From contig SYLI01000063.1 of assembly GCA_005809105.1 (NCBI GenBank), forward strand, positions 1-36,337: a DNA stretch of 36,337 nt, in the 5' to 3' direction. The position numbers were made by a program, and so were the translations under genes. Below the pieces are notes generated by a model. The model ran no database searches. It saw only the letters and a list, made by a program, of their open reading frames with translations, and was not told where the DNA came from. Origin of the DNA: Verrucomicrobiales bacterium. Lineage in GTDB: Bacteria > Verrucomicrobiota > Verrucomicrobiia > Limisphaerales > UBA1100. Within the stretch, counting starts at the first letter, position 1. Every line of letters begins with the position of its first letter. Below are positions 8,974 through 16,496 of this stretch, piece after piece.

Positions 8974-8995
8974 AAAAACCCCGACAGTGTCGGGG
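8974..8995 (-). terminator. Intrinsic-terminator-like hairpin in the purA leader
   Basis: CCCCGACAGTGTCGGGG at 8979-8995 is a near-perfect palindrome. On the minus strand it forms an 8-bp stem and is followed at once by five T residues (8978-8974). It lies between the putative purA promoter and the purA ATG, ending 27 bases before the start codon. A terminator so close in front of a gene on the same strand suggests transcription attenuation. It overlaps by two bases a second inverted repeat, GGCAAAT (8994-9000) with ATTTGCC (9009-9015), that could form an alternative hairpin. No upstream minus-strand gene needs this terminator, since the neighbour is divergent. Confidence 0.55.
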
Positions 8996-9020
8996 CAAAT
9001 CGTCCTCTATTTGCCGCGAG

Positions 9021-9049
9021 AAACTAGGCAACGCGTCGGGCGGTGTCAA
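9021..9049 (-). promoter_or_regulatory. Putative sigma70-type promoter for purA
   Basis: Read on the minus strand, 9049-9044 is a perfect TTGACA, followed after 17 bp by TAGTTT at 9026-9021, a partial match to the -10 box (3 of 6). The expected start of transcription is about 9014, giving a leader of roughly 70 nt that holds the hairpin at 8979-8995. The assignment rests only on consensus match and position upstream of purA. Confidence 0.45.
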
Positions 9050-9093
9050 TCAAAACCCCTTCCCATCCCCCGCGCGTCGACTTAACTTCGCGC

Positions 9094-9894
9094 ATGGGTT
9101 CGCCGGCCGACTATCACATGCACACGCCGTTGTGCCGGCACGCCACAGGCGAACCCACCGAGTATGCCGCGCACGCGCTGGCCATCGGGCTCACAGAGAT
9201 CGGGTTCACCGATCACTCGCCCATGGCGCGCGACGACTTCGACGACTGGCGCATGCGCGACGACCAGCTCGATGAGTACGTCCAGAAGGTTCAAAAGGCC
9301 CGGTGCGATCACCCAAGTCTGACCATCCGGTTGGGCCTCGAAGTGGATTACCTGCCGGGACACGAGGACTGGATTGCCAGCCTCGCCGCGCGGCACCCGT
9401 GGGATTACTTCATCGGCTCCGTCCACTACGTCTCCGATTCATGGGCCGTGGACAATCCGCACAAACTCTCGGAGTGGAAGCATCGCGACGCGTGGGAGGT
9501 GTGGTCGGTGTATTTCGACCGGCTCACGCGTGCGGCCGACTCCGGTCTCTTCCAGATCATCGGTCACGCCGACCTGCCCAAGAAATTTGGCCACCGCCCT
9601 GCGCGCGACTGCACGCTGCTCTACGAACGATTCCTTGCCGCGTGCCAGCGCACCGGCACCGCCATCGAACTCAACACCGCCGGACTGCGTAAGGATTGCC
9701 GCGAGATTTATCCCTGCCCCGCCCTGCTTCAGGCCGCGTACCGCCTTGGTGTTCCCATCACCTTTGGATCTGATGCCCACGCCGTTGATGAAGTGGGGAT
9801 GAACCTGCCCGACGCGGTCGAACTGGCGCGTAGCGTGGGCTACGAGCAATGCCTGCGCCTCAATCAGCGGCAAGCTGAGATGATTGCGATCTAG
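9094..9894 (+). CDS. PHP-domain histidinol-phosphatase (HisK/HisJ type)
   Basis: A 266-residue PHP-superfamily metal-dependent phosphatase, most like the histidinol-phosphate phosphatase of histidine synthesis. Metal ligands are visible in order: DYHMHTPLC with His8 and His10, FTDHSP, LGLEVDYLPG (Glu), GSVHYV, GHADLPKKFG and GSDAH near the C-terminus. The ATG at 9094 puts the first HxH motif at the N-terminus as is usual; the longer frame from 9043 would run into the purA promoter. It is divergent from purA and no other his gene is in the window, so substrate specificity is inferred from family resemblance. Confidence 0.85.
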   Translation: MGSPADYHMHTPLCRHATGEPTEYAAHALAIGLTEIGFTDHSPMARDDFDDWRMRDDQLDEYVQKVQKARCDHPSLTIRLGLEVDYLPGHEDWIASLAARHPWDYFIGSVHYVSDSWAVDNPHKLSEWKHRDAWEVWSVYFDRLTRAADSGLFQIIGHADLPKKFGHRPARDCTLLYERFLAACQRTGTAIELNTAGLRKDCREIYPCPALLQAAYRLGVPITFGSDAHAVDEVGMNLPDAVELARSVGYEQCLRLNQRQAEMIAI

Positions 9895-9899
9895 TCGCC

Positions 9900-9939
9900 G
9901 CCTAACGCCCCCTAGCTCAGCTGCAACCAGTTGTTCGGC
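9900..9939 (-). repeat. attC-like inverted repeat, downstream boundary of the GIY-YIG ORF
   Basis: On the minus strand this stretch starts GCCGAAC and ends GTTAGGC. The latter fits the integron core-site consensus GTTRRRY exactly and is the inverse complement of the former at 6 of 7 positions. The inside contains the small palindrome CAACCAGTTG. It begins 6 bp after the stop of the GIY-YIG-like ORF, where a cassette recombination site would lie. At 40 bp it is shorter than classical attC sites (about 57 bp or more), so it may be degenerate or coincidental. Confidence 0.28.
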
Positions 9940-9945
9940 AGTTCT

Positions 9946-10620
9946 TCATTTCTGTCGCACTCCTCCCACGCGCTTGTAGCGCGGAAGAAATCCGACCTTG
10001 TTTCGGTGCTCTTCGAGCCATTCTCCTTCCCAACGCGCCTGTTCGCTCTGGTCCTCGACCGGTGAGTACTCAATTCGGTCAAAGACCCAGCCCGAACGCT
10101 CTGGGGTGGCCAGCCGCGATCGGATCAGGCCGCAGCCAACGTAGACCACCTCTTCCCTATCCAAGTACCGATAGATTCCAGCGACGTCACTGGGAATCTT
10201 GTCCTTGTCCTCTAACCGCACGGCGACCTCGAAGGAGGGACGGATCCAAATCGTCCAGATTCCGTCTGGCGCCTTGGTAGGTGAGTACTGGCGAGCTCTC
10301 GAAATCGTAACTTTCGAGGCGGCACGCAGCCATCGATTCTTTACCATGAGTGCCTGAACCTGGATGATCCGGGCTTCGCCCTTGCTTCCGCCATCCGTAG
10401 TCAGGGCGAAGGAGTCGCGGTCCGACACATTCGAGTGGAACTTGAATCCGACCTTGCGTCGATCGGCATCGACGAAGACCGTCGCTCGAAGAAAGTCGGC
10501 AAGACTGTTGGCACGAATGAAGTGTGCGTTGAAGGCGATCGCGCTCTTACGAAGGCTGACAAGCGACTTCCCATCGGGTGACTGCCCGTCTTCACGCAGA
10601 ACCTTGGTCCAGCCGGCCAT
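9946..10620 (-). CDS. Protein with C-terminal GIY-YIG nuclease-like domain
   Basis: A 224-residue protein that I do not recognise as a whole. The C-terminal ~80 residues resemble a GIY-YIG endonuclease core: GIY at 148-150, YVG at 160-162, arginines at 167/169 and a Glu-rich helix (residues 198-204), then PRYKRVGG. The N-terminal ~100 residues are soluble and unassigned, with KSAIAFNAHFIRANSL and RKVGFKF as the most distinctive stretches. A purine-rich ribosome-binding region lies just upstream of the ATG. The ORF stands alone between divergent native genes and is bounded by attC-like sequences, which suggests an acquired gene. The nuclease call is motif-based; there is no direct support for a specific target. 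Confidence 0.6.
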   Translation of the reverse strand: MAGWTKVLREDGQSPDGKSLVSLRKSAIAFNAHFIRANSLADFLRATVFVDADRRKVGFKFHSNVSDRDSFALTTDGGSKGEARIIQVQALMVKNRWLRAASKVTISRARQYSPTKAPDGIWTIWIRPSFEVAVRLEDKDKIPSDVAGIYRYLDREEVVYVGCGLIRSRLATPERSGWVFDRIEYSPVEDQSEQARWEGEWLEEHRNKVGFLPRYKRVGGVRQK

Positions 10621-10633
10621 GCGCTTCCCTTCT

Positions 10634-10684
10634 CCCTAACTTGTTACTAAACCGCAACTGTTGCGGCTTCATTGTTTGTTATGG
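10634..10684 (-). repeat. attC-like symmetric inverted repeat, upstream boundary of the GIY-YIG ORF
   Basis: A 51-bp symmetric structure. The outer arms CCCTAAC (10634-10640) and GTTATGG (10678-10684) are complementary at 6 of 7 positions. Each is separated by 11 bp from a perfect central stem CCGCAA (10652-10657) / TTGCGG (10661-10666) with a 3-nt tip. On the minus strand it ends GTTAGGG, one mismatch from GTTRRRY, 13 bp before the ORF start. The layout of outer R boxes and an inner stem recalls integron attC sites. The local sequence is also noticeably AT-richer than its surroundings. Confidence 0.3.
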
Positions 10685-10789
10685 TTTTAATAGCAAGGCT
10701 AACCACTGTCCAGCTATGACTTCCGAATACTTACCCCGGCCCGGCGCGACGGCCTCATCCCAGTTGTGGATGGTGCCGTATTCCTTGCG

Positions 10790-11140
10790 TCACTTGGCGT
10801 ACTTGGGCTGATAGAGCTGCACGGTAAAACCACCCGGCACGCGCATGAAGGTGACCAGCCCGTACCCGTGGTCCTGTGGTTCATGCAAGAACTCCACGCC
10901 GCGCCCCCTCAGCTCGACCATCGTGGCGTGGATGTCGTCGCAGTAAAATGAGACGTTGGCCGTGCCCGAGGGCGGGCTTTGGTCGTCGGTGGGGTGTACG
11001 CCCAGATCACCCTGGGGCACGTCAAAAATCATCCACCCCTCACCCACGTCCGTCCCAGGCAGCCGCAACTTTTCCTTGATGAACTGCCGCAGCGCGACCG
11101 CCTCCGAACTATAGAACATCCCATGCATCCCCCGGATCAT
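10790..11140 (-). CDS. VOC superfamily (glyoxalase/bleomycin-resistance fold) protein
   Basis: A 116-residue single-module vicinal-oxygen-chelate protein. MFYSSEAVALRQFIKEKLRLPG is the usual first helix region, followed by GWMIFDVPQGDLGVHP, SFYCDDIHATMVELRGRGVEFLHEPQDHGYGLVTFMRVPGG (in parts) and a final beta strand FTVQLYQP. Proteins of this size act as dimers in glyoxalases, dioxygenases, antibiotic-binding proteins and regulators; nothing here fixes the substrate. It lies 31 bp downstream of the small membrane ORF on the same strand and could be the last gene of the lpx run. Confidence 0.8.
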   Translation of the reverse strand: MIRGMHGMFYSSEAVALRQFIKEKLRLPGTDVGEGWMIFDVPQGDLGVHPTDDQSPPSGTANVSFYCDDIHATMVELRGRGVEFLHEPQDHGYGLVTFMRVPGGFTVQLYQPKYAK

Positions 11141-11171
11141 GCCGCACTTCCTTTCAACCGCGCCGAGCGGG

Positions 11172-11381
11172 TCATTTCAGGTTCCACTGTTGGTTTCGAT
11201 CCATCCAACGAATGGCCAACCCATACCAAAGCGCAGCAAGGACGAATCCGCCTCCCATCCAGAATTTCACGGCCAAGGACGCCGCCGCCACCCAGAGTGA
11301 AAGCCACATGAACGTCACGACCCACAAGCGCCTGCGCAATCCGTAAAGAGCCAGCTGTACAAACACCGGGCACTCTTTCAT
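11172..11381 (-). CDS. Small two-helix membrane protein downstream of lpxA
   Basis: A 69-residue protein starting MKECPVFVQLALYG. Two hydrophobic stretches (about residues 20-37 and 42-58) are separated by a short polar turn, and the C-terminus ends polar (MDRNQQWNLK). I do not recognise the family. A GTG at 11429, one base after the lpxA stop, would extend it to 85 residues; the ATG is preferred because hydrophobic and conserved-looking sequence begins after it, but no ribosome-binding site decides. The position right after lpxA hints at an envelope-related role, which is inference only. Confidence 0.5.
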   Translation of the reverse strand: MKECPVFVQLALYGLRRRLWVVTFMWLSLWVAAASLAVKFWMGGGFVLAALWYGLAIRWMDRNQQWNLK

Positions 11382-11430
11382 GCAGAAATCATAAGCTGCG
11401 TCTTCACACGCGCGCAAGCCGCGAACCACG

Positions 11431-12207
11431 TTACTTGCTGATGCCCCGTTCGCTGGCGCGAACGAAGGCGACGAGGTGCTGGACTTCCGGCAGGGGTTTC
11501 ACCGCCGCCTCAATCTGTGCGAGCGCGTTGGCAACCGTAAGCCCATCCCGGAAGAGGAGCTTGTAACACTGCTTGAGCGCGTCCTGCGCCTCGCCACCCA
11601 CGCCATTGCGCTCCAGCCCCACTTTGTTGAGTGTTCGCGTGGAGGCCGGATTGCCATCAGCCAGCATGAAGGGCGGCACATCCTGCACGACCTTTGAACA
11701 GCCGCCGATGATGGCCATTTTCCCAATCCGGCAAAACTGGTGAACGGCCGCCAACCCCCCGATGACCGCGTGGTCGGCAACGCTCACGTGACCGGCCAGC
11801 GTGGCCACATTGGACATGATGATGCCATCGCCCAGCGTGCAGTCGTGCGCAATGTGAGTGTAAGCCAGGAAATGATTGCGCGAACCGATGCGGGTGGTGG
11901 CCCCCTCCGCCGTCGCGCCATGCACTGTGCTGTACTCGCGAAAGGTGTTCTTATCGCCGATGTGCGTGGCGCACACGGCCCCGCTCCACTTGAGATCCTG
12001 CGTCTTGAGGCCAATGCAGGCGAAGGGGAAAAACTCGTTGCCATCGCCGACCGTCGTGTGGCCGTCCATCACCACGTGCGAATGCAGCCGGCAACCCCGG
12101 CCCAGCGTGACCTGATCGCCCAGCACGCAATAGGGCCCGATCTGGCAGTCCTCGCCCACCTGCGCGCCGCGCGGCACGACGGCCGTGGGGTGAATGACGC
12201 TGCTCAT
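11431..12207 (-). CDS. lpxA: UDP-N-acetylglucosamine acyltransferase
   Basis: LpxA transfers a 3-hydroxyacyl chain from ACP to UDP-GlcNAc, the first step of lipid A synthesis. The 258-residue protein shows the left-handed beta-helix hexad pattern from HPTAVVPRGAQVGEDC onward, with catalytic His121 in YTHIAHDC. HQFCRIGKMAIIGGCSKV aligns without gaps to the acyl-ruler segment. The residue equivalent to E. coli Gly173 is Gly169, which in the family goes with longer (C14-type) acyl chains; this is a prediction. The helical C-terminal domain is complete. Its ATG overlaps the lpxC-fabZ stop by 4 bp. Confidence 0.96.
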   Translation of the reverse strand: MSSVIHPTAVVPRGAQVGEDCQIGPYCVLGDQVTLGRGCRLHSHVVMDGHTTVGDGNEFFPFACIGLKTQDLKWSGAVCATHIGDKNTFREYSTVHGATAEGATTRIGSRNHFLAYTHIAHDCTLGDGIIMSNVATLAGHVSVADHAVIGGLAAVHQFCRIGKMAIIGGCSKVVQDVPPFMLADGNPASTRTLNKVGLERNGVGGEAQDALKQCYKLLFRDGLTVANALAQIEAAVKPLPEVQHLVAFVRASERGISK

Positions 12208-13571
12208 GGCTCGCCCGGAAGGAAGAGCATGAAGGTGACCACGGCCTCACTGACGGGATCCCCATTGACACTGCAGACACCCCGTGCCTTGCCCACCTTG
12301 CCGCGCACGCGCATCAACTCCACCTCGACCGTCAGCGTGTCGCCGGGATGGACGGGCTTGCGCCACTTCACTTCGTCGGCCGCCATGAAGTAGGCCAGCT
12401 TGCCGAAATTCTCGGCCTGCTTGAGCATGAGGATGCCCGCAACCTGCGCGATGGCCTCAAGCTGCAACACGCCGGGCAGGATCGGGTGCCCGGGAAAATG
12501 ACCCGCAAAGTACGGCTCGTTGATGCTGACCGACTTGGTGGCGGTGATCCGGTTGCCGTCGATGTGGGTGACGCGGTCCACCATCAGGATGGGCGGGCGA
12601 TGCGGCAGGATTTTCATCACCTGCACGACATCCAGCCCGGCGCCATCGCGCACCAGCGCCTCCGCTCCCGCCGCAGGCCTGGCATGGGGGGGAGGCGCAA
12701 AGGTCTGCGCGGCCTCGCGCGGCCGGCGCATCTGAGCCTGAATGCGGCGGACCAGCTCGCAATTGGCATCGTGACTGGGGCGCATGGCCACGATGTGAGC
12801 ATGGAGCGGCCGGCCCAGCAGTGAGAGGTCGCCCAAGAGATCAAGGATCTTGTGCCGGACAAATTCGTTGGGGTAACGCAGCGGTTCGGTGGTGAGGACG
12901 GCGTCGTCGCGAATCACCACCGCGCTCTCCAGACTGCCGCCGCGGATGAGCCCGTTTTTGTAGAGATGCTCGATCTCCTCAAAAAAACAAAACGTGCGCG
13001 CGCGCGCGAGTTCCGCGCGCCAGGTGTCGGGCGAGATTTCGACGCTGAAGTACTGCGTGTAACGCCCGGCCTGATCGGCGCTGGTGCAGGTAATTTTAAG
13101 ACGGTCACTTGGGAAAAGGGCAAAGTGAGTCTCGCCGTGCGAGAGTTCCAGCGGCGCGCCCAATGAATAGACTTCTCGCGGCTCGCTCTGCGGCGCAATC
13201 CCCGCCTCGTCGATGGCGCGGCTGAATGCCAGCGCGCTGCCATCGGCGATGGGAGGTTCGTTGGCGTCGAGCTCCACCACGGCGTTGTCCACGCCGCAAC
13301 CGGCCAGCGCGGCCAGCACGTGCTCGACGGTGTGGACGGTCGTGTTGCCCTTGGCCAGCGTGGTGGAGCGCTGGGTGTCTCCGACGTGATCCACCAAGGC
13401 CTCGATCTCCGGACGTCCCTCCAGATCCACACGCCGGAAGCGCACGCCCGTGCCTGCCGGAGCCGGCAGCAGGGTCATGCGAACCGGCCTGCCGCCGTGC
13501 AGGCCGACGCCCGAAAACTTCGCGGGTCCCCGGAGTGTCTGCTGGTTCAGCACGGCGGGATCTAACCGCAT
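12204..13571 (-). CDS. lpxC-fabZ: Bifunctional LpxC-FabZ fusion (deacetylase / hydroxyacyl-ACP dehydratase)
   Basis: One 455-residue protein with two enzymes. Residues 1-~290 are LpxC, the zinc deacetylase of the committed lipid A step: [11 protein letters not shown] with His84, [13 protein letters not shown] with His240 and Asp244, and RPSHDANCE with His267. After a proline/alanine-rich linker (~290-312), residues ~313-455 are FabZ, the dehydratase of fatty-acid elongation: [26 protein letters not shown] with His358, and LEAIAQ with Glu372. Both active sites look complete. The fusion is known from Bacteroidetes and some PVC bacteria. FabZ competes with LpxA for 3-hydroxyacyl-ACP, so one polypeptide next to lpxA ties lipid A and fatty-acid flux together. 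It starts 24 bp after pnp. Confidence 0.96.
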   Translation of the reverse strand: MRLDPAVLNQQTLRGPAKFSGVGLHGGRPVRMTLLPAPAGTGVRFRRVDLEGRPEIEALVDHVGDTQRSTTLAKGNTTVHTVEHVLAALAGCGVDNAVVELDANEPPIADGSALAFSRAIDEAGIAPQSEPREVYSLGAPLELSHGETHFALFPSDRLKITCTSADQAGRYTQYFSVEISPDTWRAELARARTFCFFEEIEHLYKNGLIRGGSLESAVVIRDDAVLTTEPLRYPNEFVRHKILDLLGDLSLLGRPLHAHIVAMRPSHDANCELVRRIQAQMRRPREAAQTFAPPPHARPAAGAEALVRDGAGLDVVQVMKILPHRPPILMVDRVTHIDGNRITATKSVSINEPYFAGHFPGHPILPGVLQLEAIAQVAGILMLKQAENFGKLAYFMAADEVKWRKPVHPGDTLTVEVELMRVRGKVGKARGVCSVNGDPVSEAVVTFMLFLPGEP

Positions 13572-13595
13572 GCCACCGCCAAGGGCAAGCGCGCC

Positions 13596-15737
13596 CTACG
13601 GGTTGGCGGGCGCCTCAGACATTTCCTTTTCGCGATCGGCCATCGCCGCCTTGCGCGACAGGCGGATCTTGCCGCGCTCGTCCGCGCCCAGGCACTTCAC
13701 CCAGATTTCATCACCCATCTTGACGATGTCCTCCGTCCGCTTCACGCGGAAGTTGGCCAGCTCACTGATGTGGCAAAGGCCGTCCTGCCCGGGGAGGAAT
13801 TCGACGAAGCAGCCAAATTCCTTGATCGTGACCACCTTGCCGCGATAAATCTTGCCCACCTCCACCTCCGCGGTGATGCCCTGAATTGCGTCAACGGCCG
13901 CCTGCATTCCCTCGGCCGAAAGCGAGTAGATGTTCACCGTGCCGTCGTCCTCGATGTTAATCTCGCAGCCGGATTCCTCAACGATGCGCTTGATGTTCTT
14001 GCCGCCCGGCCCGATGACAGCACCGATCTTCTCGGGGTTGATCTTGAGCTGCTTGATGCGCGGCGCGTAGGGGCTCATCTCGGTGCGTGGCGCGCTGAGG
14101 CACGCGTTCATCGCGTCCAGAATTTGCAGCCGCGCCGTGTGGGCCGCCGCCAGTGCCTCGGCCATCACGGAGTGTGGCAGGCCCTTGAGCTTGAGATCGA
14201 GCTGGAAGCCCGTGATGCCCTTGGCCGTGCCGGCGATCTTGCAGTCCATGTCGCAGAAGGCGTCCTCCCAGCCGATGATGTCAGTCAAAAGCTGGTAGCG
14301 CCCCAACTTGCCGGCCGCGTCCATCTCGGTGCAGATGCCCACGCTGATGCCCGCCACGGCGTGTTCGAGCGGCACGCCTGCGTCCATCAACGCCAGGCTG
14401 CCCGCGCACACGCTCGCCATGGAGGTGGATCCGTTGGATTCCATGATCTCGCTGGTGAGACGCACCGCGTAGGGGTAGGTCGTCATCGGCAGCGTTTGAA
14501 CCAGCGACCGTTCCGCCAGCGCACCGTGTCCGATTTCGCGGCGGCCTGGGCCTGAGATGCGCCCGGTCTCGCCCACCGAGTAGTTCGGGAAGTTGTAATG
14601 GAGGAGGAACTTCTTGGAATCGGCGCCGCCCGTGTAGGCGTCGTAGCGCTGCGCATCATCCGTGGTGCCCAGGGTGGTCAGCACCAGGGCCTGGGTTTCA
14701 CCACGTGAGAAGAGCGCCGAACCATGCGCCCTGGGGATGACGCCCACCTCGCACTTGAGGGGCCGCACGACGTTCATCGCTCGCCCGTCAAGCCGCTTGC
14801 CGCTGTCCAGCACGAGTCCGTGCACCGCTTCCTTTTGGATGTGGTAAAACGCCTGATTCAAAATCTGCGCCGACACGGCCGCCTCGCCGAACTTGGTGAT
14901 GAGCTTCGTGCTGACATTCTCCTTGATGGCGTTGACCTTGCCTTCGCGGTCCAATTTGCCCACCGTCAGCAGCGCGGGCACGATGTCCGCCTTGGCCAGC
15001 TTTTCGGCCTCGGCCAGCACCTCGGCGGGAACCTCCAGAGTCTTGATGGAACGCTTGGGCTTGGCGGCCTGTGCGGCGAGCTGCTTCTGCGCAGCGATGA
15101 GCGGCTGGCAGCAGTCCTGCCCGAACCGCAAGGCGGCGTTAAAATCGGCCTCGCTGATTTCCTTGGCCGAGCCCTCGAACATGACCACGTCGTGGTCGTT
15201 GCCCACATAAATCAGATCCAGGTCGCTGGTGGCCTGTTCCTCGTGCGTGGGGTTGGCGACGAACTTGCCCCCCACCCGGCCCACGCGGACGGCACCCAAT
15301 GGCCCTGCCCACGGAATGTCACTGACCATCAGCGCGGCGGACGCGCCAAGGATGCTGAGGATATCAGCGTCGTTCTCGCCGTCGGCGCTCAGCAGCAGCG
15401 TCTGCACCTGAACTTCGTTGAACCAGCCCTTGGGGAAGAGCGGGCGGATGGGGCGATCGGTGAGGCGGCAGGTAAGGATTTCCTTTTCGCTCGGCCGGCC
15501 TTCGCGACGAAAATAGTTTCCTGGAATCTTGCCGGCGGCTGCGGAGCGCTCGCGATAGTCCACCGTCAAGGGAAAGAAGTCCTGCCCTTCCTTGGACTTG
15601 GTGGCAGCCACGGCCGCAACCAAGATGAGGGTGTCCCCGAGTTGAACTGTCACGGCGCCGTCAGCCTGATTGGCGAGTTTGCCGGTTTCGATGATGATCT
15701 GCTTGTCGCCCACTTGGGCCGTTACACGATGTACCAT
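13596..15737 (-). CDS. pnp: Polyribonucleotide nucleotidyltransferase (PNPase)
   Basis: PNPase degrades RNA from the 3' end by phosphorolysis as a trimer. The ATG at 15737 gives 713 residues, the usual size, and places [19 protein letters not shown] at the N-terminus; a GTG at 15776 would add 13 unconserved residues. Two RNase PH-like halves are recognisable ([20 protein letters not shown] in the first, [13 protein letters not shown] and [15 protein letters not shown] in the second). Then follow a KH domain ([16 protein letters not shown]) and an S1 domain ([21 protein letters not shown]). It follows rpsO after 172 bp, the conserved rpsO-pnp pairing. Confidence 0.97.
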   Translation of the reverse strand: MVHRVTAQVGDKQIIIETGKLANQADGAVTVQLGDTLILVAAVAATKSKEGQDFFPLTVDYRERSAAAGKIPGNYFRREGRPSEKEILTCRLTDRPIRPLFPKGWFNEVQVQTLLLSADGENDADILSILGASAALMVSDIPWAGPLGAVRVGRVGGKFVANPTHEEQATSDLDLIYVGNDHDVVMFEGSAKEISEADFNAALRFGQDCCQPLIAAQKQLAAQAAKPKRSIKTLEVPAEVLAEAEKLAKADIVPALLTVGKLDREGKVNAIKENVSTKLITKFGEAAVSAQILNQAFYHIQKEAVHGLVLDSGKRLDGRAMNVVRPLKCEVGVIPRAHGSALFSRGETQALVLTTLGTTDDAQRYDAYTGGADSKKFLLHYNFPNYSVGETGRISGPGRREIGHGALAERSLVQTLPMTTYPYAVRLTSEIMESNGSTSMASVCAGSLALMDAGVPLEHAVAGISVGICTEMDAAGKLGRYQLLTDIIGWEDAFCDMDCKIAGTAKGITGFQLDLKLKGLPHSVMAEALAAAHTARLQILDAMNACLSAPRTEMSPYAPRIKQLKINPEKIGAVIGPGGKNIKRIVEESGCEINIEDDGTVNIYSLSAEGMQAAVDAIQGITAEVEVGKIYRGKVVTIKEFGCFVEFLPGQDGLCHISELANFRVKRTEDIVKMGDEIWVKCLGADERGKIRLSRKAAMADREKEMSEAPANP

Positions 15738-15909
15738 GGTTTGATTTCTGCCGGCGGGAGGAACTTCAGTCGGCACCCATCAGACTGGATGCGGGTTGAA
15801 ATTTCCCCTACCGGCGATGCTTGTTGTTGTTTGCGTTAGGTTGGAGTGAAGCCGCAACCGGCCGCGTGCCGGGCTTGGCCAGACAGAAAAGCGACAGCCC
15901 TACGAGCGC

Positions 15910-16170
15910 TTAGCGCAAATCGAGCTGCTTTTTGAGGGAGATGCACCTGCCGGCATTTTCGTGCTGCAGATACTTCAGGAGTCGCTTGCGATGGCTGACC
16001 ATCTTGATCAACCCGCGCCGCGTGCTGTGATCCTTCACATTCGCCGTCAGGTGTTTTTCCAGATGCTTGATGCGAGAGGAAAGTAGGGCAACCTGCACCT
16101 CGGTGGATCCCGTATCGTGCTCGTGCCTCCGGACCAGCTTCATCGATTCCGCGTTTCTGCCTTCTTCCAT
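15910..16170 (-). CDS. rpsO: 30S ribosomal protein S15
   Basis: S15 binds the central domain of 16S rRNA early in 30S assembly. The 86-residue product contains the hallmark HDTGSTEVQVALL, HLTANVKDHSTRRGLIKMVSHRKRLLKYL and a basic tail. The ATG at 16170 is chosen because it leaves 18 residues before DTGSTE, as in E. coli S15; an alternative ATG at 16143 would remove the first helix. No Shine-Dalgarno sequence is visible. A promoter-like sequence just upstream would start transcription only about 8 nt before this ATG. Confidence 0.95.
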   Translation of the reverse strand: MEEGRNAESMKLVRRHEHDTGSTEVQVALLSSRIKHLEKHLTANVKDHSTRRGLIKMVSHRKRLLKYLQHENAGRCISLKKQLDLR

Positions 16171-16184
16171 TTTTTCAGCCGGTG

Positions 16185-16212
16185 AGAATAGCGGATAGGG
16201 GCACCTTGTAAA
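16185..16212 (-). promoter_or_regulatory. Putative promoter for rpsO-pnp
   Basis: On the minus strand, TTTACA (16212-16207, 5 of 6 to consensus -35) is followed after 16 bp by TATTCT (16190-16185, 4 of 6 to consensus -10). Transcription would start near 16178, leaving a very short leader before the rpsO ATG at 16170. The call is based on consensus match and position only. Confidence 0.4.
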
Positions 16213-16299
16213 GCAGAAGATTTTTGGCGGCGCCCAAAGCGCCCCGCCATCATTCCGTTTGACAGCCCCCGGCCCCCGTCCCATCATCCGCGCCCCCAA

Positions 16300-16374
<75 letters not shown>

Positions 16375-16496
16375 ATCCCATGTTTTTTTGGAGGCCGGTA
16401 GAGTCTGGGCAACGCTGAATAACTTTCTTTTGCCCCTCCGAAATCTCGCCGGTATCGTCCACCGCTAAGCGCCAGCCTTTAGCGCGGCGCGCCAAC

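Noticed and set aside
7732-9027. Plus-strand open frame of 431 codons opposite purA
   Set aside because: It lies antisense to a complete purA, has no recognisable domain, and runs through the purA leader.
9043-9093. Longer histidinol-phosphatase start at 9043
   Set aside because: The first 17 residues show no conservation pattern and overlap the purA promoter; the PHP fold begins at DYHMH right after the ATG at 9094.
14724-15839. Plus-strand open frame of 371 codons opposite pnp
   Set aside because: It is a shadow of pnp with no domain or plausible start context.
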